Source of the DNA: Punica granatum
Lineage: Eukaryota; Streptophyta; Magnoliopsida; Myrtales; Lythraceae
DNA length: 64,000 nt
Direction: 5' to 3'
Assembly (NCBI RefSeq): GCF_007655135.1
Contig: NC_045129.1
Span: 2,232,001-2,296,000 of the forward strand
This document shows positions 1 through 12,139 of the stretch, in pieces (position 1 is the first letter of the stretch; every line of letters begins with the position of its first letter). Made by a program: the position numbers and the translations under genes. Under the pieces are notes generated by a model, which was not told where the DNA came from, did no database searches, and saw only the letters and a list, made by a program, of their open reading frames with translations.

Positions 1-1138
1 TTTACGACCGATTGTAACACAGAACACGCAGATTTATAATCACAAACCGAAGATGTCCAATGTTGGGATGTTACAAAACTGTGAAAGTTGACGTTAAGGC
101 CTCCTTTGTAATGACTTAAGACTTAATGTACTTAGACTGCAACGTTCCTGAAGTCGAAGCACCTCCCGTGTAATTTTATCCGATTAGTAAAAGTGAAGAG
201 TTGATCGATTGGCCTTTCCAACTGTATTTCATGAAAATTAAAGAGTGGAACCTAATGATTATCACGAGACACAGGTGGGAACCCAATTGTCATTATTAAC
301 AAGATAACATGCTTATGATTATTGAGAGGGGAAAAAAAAAAAGACGTGTCATCTGTTAGTACAAAAAAAATTATTTTGTCAGCAATTTGATTTGGATGGG
401 ATATTTTCAGAAAGAAATATTAAAATGCAATGGTACAAGTACAACTCATATCATCATTCTTTTATTATTATTATTATTATTTTTCTCTTTTTCCTTCTCT
501 GTTAATTACTTCCAGTTCCAATGCCCATTGTGTACATGGGGGGAATACAAGCAAGCAAGATGGGTGTCCACAACTCAATCATTCAACATCTTGAAGCCAT
601 TGAAGAATTCCTGTTTTCCACTTCCATTTCAAGGGAGCACAGCTTGTGTTGTAATTGATCATCGTTCCTGTGTTTTCTCCTAGGAATGGCAGTCGGGTTT
701 GGATTTACTTATCGAAAGCCGAAAGGGAGAGACAACCATGCCTTTTACTCTATACATGGATTCTCCATAACAAGGAGAACAAGAGAAAATACAACTTCCC
801 ATGAAGACTAACTGGCAAGATCAAACATCCTAGCAGAATAACATTGAGACAGGATAGGGATGAGGACTGAGACAGGATGTGGTCAACTTGCACGCAAAAG
901 GGCTTTCACTTACTGATTCCCCGCACAGCGGAAACCCGAATTAACACCAGCAGTAGTAAACTAGAAAATTACTCTCTACTGCAACAGCATTAATTAGACA
1001 TCCCAACAGATACGTAGTAAAAAGGAAAAAAAGAGGAACTCAACCAGGACCTTACACTTGGCCCGACTCGAAACATGTACATACATCAGCCCGAGAACTA
1101 ATGAGGGTTACCGTTTATGTCCTCTCTTCAGTGCTAAG
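1..1138. other. 3' flank of the PP2A B' gene, no gene recognised
   Basis: I see no conserved reading frame here. The part just below 1139 is presumably 3' UTR of the minus-strand PP2A B' gene. The short open frames have low-complexity translations (poly-Leu from a TTA run near 460-480). Confidence 0.5.
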
Positions 1139-2911
1139 TCAGCAGGCGACAGAACACGCGGCATTATCAGTCGAAATTAGGGAGTTGCCAGCGGCAATCT
1201 CCAGGTGCTCCCAGGCTGCCCTCCTCTTCTCCAAGGAGGAGCTCAAGGTCGAGCTCTCCTCCTCAGCAGCCCTCTGGCATGCAGTCACGAGCTCCTCGTC
1301 CATTTCAGACAAGATCTTCTTGAGATTTCTCGTGAGGTTGAGGACCGCTTGATTCCAGTGGTTCTGCGTGTTGCGCTCAAGGGCTGAGACGACAAGCGGC
1401 ACAATTGCTTGTCGATTCTGGGAAACAAGACTGAGAACATGCTCATTGTTCCACAACAAATGGGCTCGCTCCGCAACCTTAAGGTAGTTAAAATATCATA
1501 TATGTGAATGTCATTGTCATTCAAGCACAGATCACAAAGTAATTGCCAGTGCCTTGTCATTTAATCAAAGATTCTAATGCTCAAGCGGTATCAGCACAAG
1601 AAGCATCTGAAGTATATTACAGACCATGCCTTATAACATGCATTTATACCCATTTCTCAAGACCAAACAGGCATCGTTTTGTAGTTCTTACTAGACAGAG
1701 TACTAATATAAGCTTTCTGATTTGCTTGAGATGAGAAAGATGATTAGAAAGGTCACGCTGCTCACCTGATAATGCGAACTGTTGAGACAGGATGCTATTT
1801 TCCTAAAGAGAGGGCCCACGACCTTCTGGAACTCGACTAAGCTCGTCATCTCTAACACCTCTTCCAACTCACTCAAAAACATCAACTCCTTTTGACTGTT
1901 TGTAATTGGCCAATACTTGAGCAAACCCTTGATCACTACACTTGCGAGCTTCGGGTCCTTATTGATGAACTGAACGACACAATAAGTCAACTGCTGGTGG
2001 TATACTCCGAGCGGCTTTGGCTTGTGAAGAGGAAGTAGAGCCCTTAGCAAGAACATCTTGTGCTCCTCCTTTAGAGGAAGTGCAAATCCAGTAATCACGC
2101 TCCCAAAGATCTCTAGTATTTCTGCCATCCCATTATGCCGCTCTGTTTCAAACACGAACCGGTAGATTACATTGCTGACAGCCTTCCTTATGAAGGGTCG
2201 ATGCACCATGAATTTCCCATACACCCTGTGCATGATTGTCTTCACGCTGTCTCTCTCTCTTGGGTCCTCAGAGTCGAATAAATCGAGCAACCTTAATACA
2301 AAAGAATGGTCCACATACTTTTTTGCCACCTTTGGGTCGAGAGAATTGTAACTGACGAATCGAAGGAGCAAATCGTAAACTAATTGTAAATGAGACCAGG
2401 CAGGATCAAACATCGGCTCCTCAATATCGTCTGCCTCCCCTCCAATTGAATTACTACGATCCTTCGGGGGAAAAACTCTAAAAAGGTTGACGGCGCACAT
2501 CTTACAAGTGGCTGCGATTGTGGCCTCGTTGAATTTTGCTGAGCCGCTTGAAACAAAATCGACAAGCTCAATCAAAGTTTCATGCTTGAGATTTATCTTA
2601 GAGTAGTTCTTATCGTGGTCATTGAAGTCGTAGACTTCGCAGCAGAGGTTTAATTTACTGAGGAAGAGACCATGCTTCTGAGAGTTAGAGACGTCCTTGA
2701 AGGACATGTGGGGATCCACAGCCTCAGCACCGCCAGTGGGGAATACTGCAGAGGAGACCCTCTTCACGACATTGAACCGGCTCGAGAACGTGGTTCCCCC
2801 AAGAGTGCACTGGAAACCATTAGAGTTGTCTCCCGGTTCGATCCCTTCTGCATCTAGAGAATCAGGCTTCGGCGACTTCCGAGGGATTTTATTCAGGAAT
2901 TGCTTGAGCAT
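1139..2911 (-). CDS. PP2A regulatory subunit B' (B56 family)
   Basis: The product is a B56-type regulatory subunit of protein phosphatase 2A, which selects substrates and location for the A/C core enzyme. Coding exons are 2911-1766 and 1477-1139; the join is in phase, with a donor reading CAG/GTGAGC and an acceptor AAG/GTTGCG, and gives 494 aa. The ATG at 2911 starts [15 protein letters not shown], the usual plant B' N-terminus. The B56 core follows with typical segments ([58 protein letters not shown]). Exon 2 supplies the end of the core (VAERALLWNNE-like, here [17 protein letters not shown]). A 5'-UTR intron is likely, from a donor at 3750 (CAG/GTACAT) to an acceptor ending at 2940, with a GA-rich leader near 3790-3955. 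Plants have several B' paralogues; I cannot say which Greek-letter subtype this is. Confidence 0.93.
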
Positions 2912-2939
2912 GGTGGCGGCTCTTGTTAATGCTTAGCAC

Positions 2940-3750
2940 CTGGAGTACAAGCAATGGCAACACACTGAACAACTCAGTACGGTCTACACATCTTTGGTTT
3001 CCTCTCAGATAATCTCAACTTGCTCTTTATGATGACACATAGTGTGTCCAAATAGCTAAGAGACTGAGTTCCCTAAAAGAAAAACTACAAGGAAATCACA
3101 CCGACAACGCATTAAAAATTACGGTTTAACATGGATTTCATCATCCTGATTGGTCCGCTTGTGCTGCAATTAGAGGGAAATTGCAGGGCAGAGAGTGAAA
3201 AGTTTCTGATGGTATGGAGCATGAAATCCTCGAACACTTGCAATTAGAAACATATTTTTCAGCACTGCCAAACCAAAGCCGAAACCCGAATCTGCACGAA
3301 TCATCACTAGGAAAAAGGGAGAAGACCCAAAATTGTTATCTACAGCACTGTTCCCTGAACCGTAATCCACCGTCTCAGAAAGCTATAAATGTGCAGATCA
3401 AGCATGAAATTGAGCTCAGCGAGTTCAATAATGTCGACGAAACAAAGAAACCCAGCACAGTATTTCCACTCCACAATAGTGAACAGTAAATTGTACGGCC
3501 ATTTTTTTCAAGAAATGCAGCCTCAGATCTGTGACCTAAATCAGAGCAAAACAGAGAACTTCCCAGTGGATCTACCCTCTACACCCCGAGAGATCCAATT
3601 TATGGACTGGTTGACCAAAACCCAGAAGATAATACCTACACAGAACCCATTCACAGCCCCAAGAAACTCAAAACTCTACGCAAGAACAAGAGTTGAATGC
3701 AAGGCATATCAGCTTGAAGCTCAGAGAAAGAGGGTGCCTTTGAAATGTAC
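2940..3750 (-). other. Probable 5'-UTR intron of the PP2A B' gene
   Basis: On the minus strand a donor (CTCAG/GTACATTT) ends an upstream exon at 3751, and an acceptor (CTCCAG/GTGC) starts the next exon at 2939, 28 bases before the ATG. Open frames on either strand in this interval match no family I know. The call is inferred from splice signals only. Confidence 0.45.
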
Positions 3751-3925
3751 CTGAGACTCAGCTGCTCGGAGGCAGGGGCGAGGGAGAGAGAGAGAGACAC
3801 TTGGGGTCAGCACAGAAACAGAGAGATGAGGTGGGGAGGGAGGGAGCTCAGCTCAACTCTCAGCTCTCAGCTCATTGTGCCCGAGTTTTCTCGTCCTTTC
3901 GGGATTTTGATTGAGTGAGTGAAGG

Positions 3926-4275
3926 AGAGAGAAAGTAGAGAGAGAGAGAGAGAGATGGGGGAAGACAAAAGCAGTTCACTTTATATCATTGAGGTCGTCC
4001 CCACATGGAGTTCTTGTTCCTCTCTCTCTCTCTCTCTCACTCACTCTGTGACCCTCTGTGTCTGTCACTCTGTTTCCTGATGTCTTTCCTTAAATTTTTC
4101 TTCTTTCCTGTTTCTTTGCTTGATGGGTTGGATCTCCATGAAAGAAAGAAAGAAAGAAATGGAAATGAACAGAAAGGCCAGCAGTAATAATAATAGTAGT
4201 AATGGAGGATCAATTCAGGTTCGTCCTCGGTATCTGAGTTGAAAGCAGAGAGAGAGAGAGAAAGAGAGAGCAAGA
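3926..4275. repeat. Cluster of (GA)n/(CT)n simple repeats upstream of PP2A B'
   Basis: There are several short GA or CT runs here (about 3937-3954, 4021-4038, 4246-4270) and smaller AAAG runs. They lie in the presumed leader and promoter of the minus-strand PP2A B' gene. Similar GA-rich leaders occur at the FATB gene in this window. Confidence 0.7.
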
Positions 4276-4839
4276 AAGCAGGGGAAGGGGAAATGGCTGG
4301 CGGACGAAGAAGGAAAGGATTATGGCATTTTATGCCTGAGATCTTTGCAGGCGCCGGTCGGTCACTCCCACCTACTAAAGTAAATTTCATTACATTATTA
4401 AACTTACTAAATAAAACCGAAAAAATTATGGATACCCACAGAAAAAAATATATATATATATTTCTCGCAATCAAGATTAAACCGACACTAGATCGAGGAT
4501 CCATCTCTTTTGATAGGGTGAAGCACCTCGTATTTTAAACGACAAAAATATTTCTTATGCTAGTTTATAATAAATTAGCAAAGGAGAGTGTCATTATTAT
4601 GTTAAACGTAAAAAAGAATAGTATCTCATCAAGAAAAGAAAAGGAAACCGTAAAAAGAATAGTAGTGCTTGAACTTAATTTGAGGGGAATATTCATATAT
4701 TTCAAATCATCATTATGATATTTTCTTTAAGATGAGTACGAAAACTTAATGCGCTGAATTTTTTCTTTCCAAATAAATTTTAAGTTTGCTCTTTAATTTC
4801 TAGTATGATAGACTTTAAATATGAATTGTTATGCACGTC

Positions 4840-4965
4840 AATGTTCATATGAATGAGTACAGGTCTTGCGTTCAATTTTCACAAGTGAACTTATGTGTTC
4901 CTTCATTTCATTTTATTTCTTATTATTATACAATACTCGTGAACCTCCTTTTATAATTGAAAAAA
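4840..4965 (+). mobile_element. SINE-like repeat, diverged copy
   Basis: This segment shares the layout of the other SINE-like copies: a tRNA B-box-like motif (GCGTTCAATTTTC near 4869), a TTATT-rich middle, and the tail GAACCTCCTTTTATAA at about 4940-4956. It is the most diverged copy and I found no clear target-site duplication. Membership rests mainly on the shared tail. Confidence 0.35.
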
Positions 4966-5899
4966 AATTAATTTTGATAAGGTGAAGAATTTTAAGAAAT
5001 CACATCATACATATTTTCTACTTTCAATTTGAAAATATGACACTATCTTTCAAGATTAATACTGGTTAGGCATCGAAAATCATACTTTGGTGACGTCTAC
5101 CATCTGAAGCTTTGACGCCCAATCCGCACATATACTTGATAAAGTACCATGTCCTCGGACTGCAAAATATATGTTCAAACGTACTTATTAATTCCTGTGA
5201 TCAAGGCTGATACGGAATGAAAGTTTTGTAACTCGATAAATAATCAGAAATTCATAAACTATTTCAGGAGTCGAGCTTGTTGTTAGAAAACTAATTATGT
5301 AACCGAGCATTTATAGTACTTAGATGTGCTTGGATTTCTATTTATAAGCATGGAGAATGTAATATCAATGCAGTTGACCTCTATGTGATTAAACTAACTT
5401 AGGGCATTAACTTCCACTCGAGACATATATACATATATATGTATGTGTTATATTATTGTAAAAAGATATGGACCCTTTTAATTATGTACTTGTATTATTA
5501 TTTAATACTCCAGAATTATAGAATATGATATTGAACTTTTCTTAATTTTCTTTATTATACGCTAAAGCCTGTGTTTTGCTTTATAATGCTGGGCAAGATC
5601 TGAACTTGAATAATTTATTTCTGCAAAAATATTTTACTTTATTTAAGTAAATATTTGAACATGTAGATCATTTGGAGTTCCTCTTAAGGTATCCAAAGCA
5701 AGCCATTGGAGAAGGGTTAAATCGAAAGTGGACCTCTGGGCTCCACTCTTAACGGTTGCGAGATTTTAGTCAAAAAAATCTATGGGCTGAGGACTTAGTC
5801 AATCATGGTACCAAATTTATTTCAGCTAATAAACGAGATTTATTTTAGCTAATAATATGAGGTTAATTTAGTAACAGTAGAATTATCAGGTTGAGGGAG

Positions 5900-6010
5900 T
5901 AAAAGTAGCGTATGTCATCGCCCGATAATCAAAAGTTTCTAGGTTCGATACTCATAGTGACACTATCGGTGGCTCTTTATTTTTTATTTTATTGTAATAT
6001 GTTCATTGGC
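5900..6010 (+). mobile_element. SINE-like repeat copy
   Basis: Contains the B-box-like GGTTCGATACTC (5942-5953), followed by TAGTGACACTATCGGTGGCTC and a TTTATT-rich run. The order parallels the copy near 61.1 kb, where GATTTGATACTC is followed by AGTGGGACTATCCGTGCCCC and TTTATT. The 3' end is not defined and I found no flanking duplication. Confidence 0.45.
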
Positions 6011-6059
6011 TTGGATTAATTCACAAGAATTTTACCTTAAATTTTAACCGCATATAATA

Positions 6060-6625
6060 CAAGAAGAAATGATATGGTGTTTGCTGCCATGCTGGTCCCT
6101 GAAAGGTTCGTAGGTCAATATTCTAGCTCCTGAAAGATTTTTGCCACCAAAATAATCCATGAACTTATTTCCATTTATCAAAATAGTCCGATCACAAACA
6201 GGCGCAACATGAACGCTTATGTGAACTAATATCATCCCTGAAAGAAATTTTAAAACTAAAACAACGTCGTTTTAAAGCGATTGCAAAATTATAAAAATAA
6301 AAATAAAAGGCTTTTTTTTAGGACAATTTTTTTTTAGCTCTCCCTGTTGGCAGCCTCTCTCATAGACGAGGTCGTCTAAGGCTCTTGACGCCTTCGATAA
6401 CCTCGCTGGTGGAGTGGCTGCTACTAGGGGAGCCCCCACCAGGCTCACTTAATATAAGAATCCACGTCATTTTCATTTGCGGTCGGACTATTTTGATAGT
6501 GAAAATGAAGTTCCAGGACAATTTTTTTGTGCAAAGATATTTTCAAGGACCAAACTATTGGCTAATGAAATTTTCAAGGATCAAAATGGTAGTAAACATA
6601 AACAATATGATTCTGATACCATAGA
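6060..6625. mobile_element. Long inverted-repeat (foldback/MITE-like) element
   Basis: The left arm (about 6060-6235) and right arm (about 6450-6625) are diverged inverted copies. Both carry CGGACTATTTTGATA followed by an AAGTTC segment, then a 'ggaccaa..tg..ctaatg'-type section and ends resembling CATATTGTTTATG. The spacer of roughly 210 bp includes AAAACAACGTCGTTTT, a near-palindrome. The two short open frames here (minus 6044-6235, plus 6385-6624) have similar translations because they are the same repeat read outward. Exact ends and target-site duplication are not resolved. Confidence 0.55.
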
Positions 6626-7456
6626 CGAACTGATTAAGTTATAGCAGATTAGTCGAAACAGAATTGGACAATTACTCAAACCTTATTCCATCAATTCACA
6701 GTAGATTATTAACTATCTTCATATTCAAATCTTGCCGATAAAACTTCTTGGGCCTACTATGAATACAAAAAGAGAACTGATAATGATAGTTGGATTTAAT
6801 TCTATTTTGTGGCTCAAACTACCCTGCCCGGGATCATATCTTACCAAATATGTCAAACAAATGTGCATTATATATATCTTTTATCAATATGATATAAAGT
6901 TCATGACTTGCATTGTTTTTTTGTCAGCAAAAATGCCATTTGATTATGACAACGATAGTTCTACTCTACTCTCACTTTGATTATTCTGCAAAATGAATAT
7001 GAATTTCCAGAATTATCTATATCTGTATCTATATCTATGTCTATTATGAAGCCAAAGGAGGAGTTTTCATCTCACTTTCATCTTCCTAAAATGCCCTTAA
7101 TACATATATTTCAATTTTTACATGCCACTAATTAAAGACAAAATTATAAATTCAGTGATATAACTACCAACTTCCCCTCTTTTTCTCTCATTTCACTTTT
7201 CCCTCACACTCTCTTCCTCACCCAAAATCCAACGTGAAACACTTATTTTTTTAAAATAATTTACTAATATTCTCATAATTTATTACAATAGTTTTAAATT
7301 TTTACTAAAAAAAGTCACCCGAATTTAATTGTGCCTATGATATAATAAGATAAAAGAATTTACGGTAACCAATTTACGAAATTTAGTGAAACCCGAGTAT
7401 AATGCTGATATTCATCTAATACGTATACTGAAAACTGGGCCAATATTGGAACTTGA

Positions 7457-7474
7457 GGAGGACACGTGTCCTCC
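7457..7474. repeat. 18-bp perfect palindrome with an ACACGTGT core
   Basis: The sequence GGAGGACACGTGTCCTCC is its own reverse complement. The core holds CACGTG, the plant G-box/ABRE hexamer. There is no gene close enough to call it a promoter element. Confidence 0.5.
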
Positions 7475-8020
7475 ACTTTTTCTCTTTTTAGTTAATCGTC
7501 TTTATCATTTTTCTCGCTCTTCCATTTTTCATCCTCCAAAAAATTCTACGAAAGAGTATGTTCTATTTATTTTGCAAATATATTGAATTAAAATAATTTT
7601 AATTTGATGTTTGTTACACTTATATTTTCTTTTTACTGCGTTGCTATATTATTGACTTTCATTTAGATTTTTTACTCCTATTCCTGCTCCAATATATACT
7701 ATTTTAGTTAGTATTTTTTTTTATCAATGTAACATAAAAATATTTCTTAAGTTAAATGTATCTTGAAAAGATTTTGATCGTGTAAAGTTATCAAAATGAT
7801 ATGAAAGTAGAGACATAAGCTAAATTTTAATGTGAACGGATCAACAGACAGAACTTTAAAATTGGATACATATATCTATTAAGTGTCTGAACTTTCTAAA
7901 ATGTAGAGAATTTTTAAAATAGTAAATCTTGTAATATACTAAAATTCTTGTATATTCTATGCCACATGTCAAGCTCATTTTTTCTTTTTTTTTTACTTTC
8001 ATTTTTATTTTGCCTTTTCT

Positions 8021-8045
8021 TATATATATATATATATATATATAT
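8021..8045. repeat. (TA)n microsatellite
   Basis: About twelve TA units in an otherwise T-rich stretch. Confidence 0.9.
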
Positions 8046-10340
8046 TTCATTTTTTTCATTTTCTTATTTGTGTATTTGTGTATTTTATATACTAAAAATT
8101 TTCATGAGCACGACCGAACTCGCAAAAACTGTGCTCCAACTATAATGATTTTTTTTTCAATTACGCGATGGATTAATTTGATGAACAATAAAAAAAATTT
8201 AGGGTAAGTTAAGAATTGGAGATAGAATTTGAGAAAAATAAGGAGAGGTTGAACATGGGAGGAAAGAGGGAGTGGAAAATAATATTAAGTGGCAATATTG
8301 CGTTCAACTCCTCTCTTCTATTTTAAGTCGTATCATATTTTAAATAAGAATAAATTATACTTTTAACTTTTTAACAACATCTTATAAATAAGGCGATAGT
8401 TACAAAATTGAACTTTCACTTAAATAAATAGCATAAGATAAGGTGTGTAAAAAAACTTGAATGATTGTCTTTTTTGTTGCTAGGATCTTTTTTGTATTTT
8501 TCTTATTATGAAAATTCTCAACAAACATTCAATATTCTTTATTTATGTCATTTTATTCTTTCTTTTGATTAATATTTATTTATTAAATATTATTATTCAA
8601 ATCGAAATCTTTTTTTGAAATTAGAGTAAAAAGTTCTTTTTTATCAAGCTAAAAATTTTCAATTTTAAACTGAAGAATTTGCTGAAAGATTAATTTCTCA
8701 TTGAATTTTTTCCTCCAAATCTATTAAAAACCATGCATCGATACAAAAAAGTGCACATACAACCAAATAACTACATTAAAAAACAAATTAAAAAAATTAA
8801 TACAACTATTATCAATTTTGAAAATTTAATGTGATTAAAAAATATGATCCACTTGACAACAAATTAAACATATATTATTTAAGTTGCTTGAACTAGTGAT
8901 GCTTATATTGTAACAGTCAATTTACTGGTGAAAATAATATCTTGATACATTTTCTTCAATAAAATGATCTCAATAATTTCTTATTTTTGCATATTTAGGG
9001 TGAGAATTTTAAGTCCTTTTACTCCTATATATTAATAAAAGTAATTTTACCCAAAAATATTTCCTAACTATTGCACCTTTAGACTTTAGTGAGAAACTTA
9101 TGATACTATCTTTTGGTTATGATCCTATCTTTTGGTTTCACAACAAGGCACGAGAATACCATATTATCATATACGTATACCATATTATCATAAATAAAAT
9201 AGACTATCAATGATAAATTTTGAGAATAAAATTGCAATCACTAGTTGCTTTCTTTATGGTCTCACATAAATTTTGTTATTTTTTATTAATTTAATTTATG
9301 TTTATTGTTCTTATATGACTTTTAATTTATAATTTTAGTACATATTATATACCAGGCTAATGTATATTGTACCTTTTCGTATAAAAAATTTTTAGTTACT
9401 TCAATATGTAACATATTTATTATATATAATTGAATAACTTAAACAAAAATAATCGTATTACAAAAATTGTTTCTCCGTTCTCGCAATCTTATGCTAGTAG
9501 TATGTGAAACCATTAAGAAAAAAAATTATATAAATAATTTAATACACATCTACAATATATATTTTTAAGTTAATAAATAATTAAATTACACCTTAGTGAT
9601 GAAGGAGATGCGTGATTGGCGAAGAAAAAGGAAAATGCGTACGCACAGATAAAGATAATTAATTATACAAAATCAGGCAAATCAAGAACTAATCCTTTTT
9701 TTTTTTGGTGAAAAAACTAATCCTAAATAAAAATTGAATGAAAATCTCTTATATCTCCCATCTAATATCTGTGGTTTTATATGTACGGGCACTCACATTT
9801 AATGTATTAATGCCCTATGTCGACATTTACCTTCGAAAAGCAGATTGACATCAATTGAAGAAATGCAGCATTCTTTGTTGAAATTATAAAGTACGTTTTC
9901 GGCTTGCTGCTCGTTAAGAAACCAAATTGAAAGCCGCAAGGAAATTTGATCGTGATACAGTACGTTTACATACATCTAGGTCATGGCCAACTTTTGGAAT
10001 ATGATTTTATGATATAATTTTTTAAGGAAAAAACACGGTTTTAAGGGGGAAAAAAAGAAGAAGATGAATATTAACCGTTTCTCCAGAGGACATCAGCTTA
10101 TCATAATTGAATTCAGGTTTATTTTGTGGTTCATTTTTTTTTTCTTTTTCTACAATAAAATATCTTAGAGATAGATATGTATATATCAGATATGTTATAA
10201 AGTTCATATATATATATATATATGTTGATTGTTGTAAATGATAGATTTGATTGGATAGACCTACAACCACGAAGATATCAAGAAAATCAAGAATTAATCC
10301 CCCTTTAAAATTGGGTGTTATCTCTTGAGGGTGAAGTTCT

Positions 10341-10346
10341 TATATA
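10341..10346 (+). promoter_or_regulatory. Possible TATA box of the MYB gene
   Basis: TATATA lies 130 bases upstream of the MYB start codon. A leader of about 100 bases would be ordinary. The AT-rich setting makes this a weak call. Confidence 0.35.
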
Positions 10347-10475
10347 TTCAGATACACACGACACACACAGTAAGAGAAGTTCCACCACCGAGTTACCTCA
10401 CCAACGATTCTAACATACTACGTGAGCCACTCGCGAATTTCGGCTCTCAGCACGGCATCACCTGAATTACCACCT

Positions 10476-11718
10476 ATGAGGACTGAAAACATTTGGGACA
10501 CCGAGACGGGTAGCCGAGTTACCATGCCAAGTACTTTCGGAGGAAATCCTCTCGAGGTTAATCAGATGGAAGGATACCAAATCCCAAATCAGTCGATGCG
10601 TCCTCAATGGCTAACTCAACAGGAGAATAAGCGAGAAGGAGCGTGGAACCAGGAAGAGCACAGGTATATCTATATATATGTATATATATTATAAATATGT
10701 TTTTCCGGCGAGAGTTCACTGTATCATGAATGATACTGCATGTGAAAAAAGCACGAACACGTATAAACGACGTGCATTTAAGACACTTTTTGTTGTTTTT
10801 CCGAAATTTTGAAAAACTTTCCCTATATTTTCCTTCACTACGAGGATATGAATAATAATGTCGCGTAGTTTCATTGAAAAATAAACGATTACATATCAAT
10901 TTTCCTTGTTTTTTCCCGATTTGTGCAAGATTACGCTTAACTTATTTAAAGCAAAGTGTTCATGCTCGTCCTTTTCTTTGTCCGATTTCAATAAAGTTCA
11001 AAATTATCGAGAGATATTTGTCTCACACAGAAAAATTTAAGAGAAAATCACAAGTTTATAAGATATTGAGTTCCACAATCTATAAGCTCGAGTTTTTATA
11101 TTGGAGATAGACCCAATCGCTAGTAGATCCAGTGGAATTTTACAAAAATGTTATTTTAAATTAATAAACATGCTTGTATTTTTTCGGTGAAATATAAACA
11201 TGCTTAATTATTTTGTGCAATGTTATGACAGGAACTTCCTACGAGGCTTGTATAAGTGCGGATGGGGAAATTGGAAGCTCGTCGCTCAAAACTATGTGAG
11301 AACACGAACTCAATGGCAGATAGTTAGCCACGCTCAAAAGTACCAACTTCGCTACTATGAGACGGAAAAAAAGCGGCGGAGCATCCACGACACCACGCTG
11401 GAGGACGAGCATGGCAACCTGTTGCCGCTTCCGGTTCCTCCATGGCCAACCGTCAAGGATACTGCTCCAGCCGTGTTGCTGCCTCCTAATGGCCAGCTGC
11501 CTCAGAACCTGCAGGGGGCTCTAAATCAGCTAGAGCTAGATGAAGTTGTTCGCAAACATGTCGAAGTTCTACTGTCGGATTATTCGATAGACGAGATCGA
11601 GATCAACATAAATGACTTTCTACCGCCAGATGATCTTTTACTGAATCCAAGTTATCTTTTCTCCTCCTTTTTCTTTGCCTTTCCTGAGCTTGGACCATGT
11701 GAATTTCATACGGATTAG
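10476..11718 (+). CDS. Single-repeat SHAQKY-type MYB transcription factor
   Basis: Exons 10476-10663 and 11232-11718 join in phase (donor CACAG/GTATAT, acceptor GACAG/GAAC) to give 224 aa. The MYB/SANT repeat spans about residues 55-104: GAWNQEEHRNFLRGLYKCGWGNWK, then TRTQWQIVSHAQKYQ. The SHAQKY signature puts it in the plant I-box/DIVARICATA/CCA1-like MYB group, which binds DNA in the nucleus. The segment KKRRSIHDTTLED after the repeat also fits DIVARICATA-like members. Position 101 is Gln where the family usually has Phe (SHAQKYF). I chose the ATG at 10476 because upstream in-frame codons begin only with GTG. The C-terminus ends in an acidic and aromatic tail. The target genes cannot be inferred. 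Confidence 0.82.
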
Positions 11719-11761
11719 GATTATTTATCTTACAAAGTAGGCTTTCTCAGGAGTTCCAAGG

Positions 11762-11792
<31 letters not shown>

Positions 11793-12139
11793 CTAACTTT
11801 TGAATATATGCGAGGATATGATTTATGAGGAAATGCTATATAGTTTTGGGAAGTACTGATGAAGAGGATATTAACTATATTGGAACGACGATGCAAATAA
11901 TTACAACGCAGGGGTAAATTTCCCTGCGCTTTTCGTTTAGGAACAAATCGAAAGAATATAATGTAATCAACCGAAACATATGAGAATACAAGAGGATGAT
12001 CATGATATTATACAAGAGCAATGTGAGAAACCGCAAACAAACTACACAATCTACCGATTGCTACTACCCGCCCGTGTTCGCTCAGCTTGAACCATAAGGT
12101 ACTCAGAACTCAAAAGGGAATGAGCTCTTCTGAGAGTCT
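11719..12139. other. Gap between the convergent MYB and FATB genes
   Basis: About 420 bases between the stops of two convergent genes, presumably both 3' UTRs. It holds an (AT)n tract at 11762-11789 and nothing else I can recognise. Confidence 0.5.
11762..11789. repeat. (AT)n microsatellite
   Basis: About fourteen AT units, 44 bases after the MYB stop codon, so probably in its 3' UTR. Confidence 0.9.

Larger units (their letters stand above)
4276..10330. other. AT-rich intergenic region with repeats
   Basis: No gene is recognised across about 6 kb. The open frames are short and low-complexity, many from (AT)n or poly-T. Within it I can support two SINE-like copies (about 4840-4965 and 5900-6010), an inverted-repeat element (about 6060-6625), an 18-bp palindrome (7457-7474) and an (AT)n tract at 8021-8045. 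The rest looks like decayed, unclassified DNA. Confidence 0.55.

Noticed and set aside
6044..6624. Two facing short open frames with similar translations
   Set aside because: They are the two arms of an inverted repeat read outward, not a gene pair.
10422..10475. Longer MYB N-terminus
   Set aside because: The upstream in-frame initiation codon would be GTG; the first ATG in frame is 10476.
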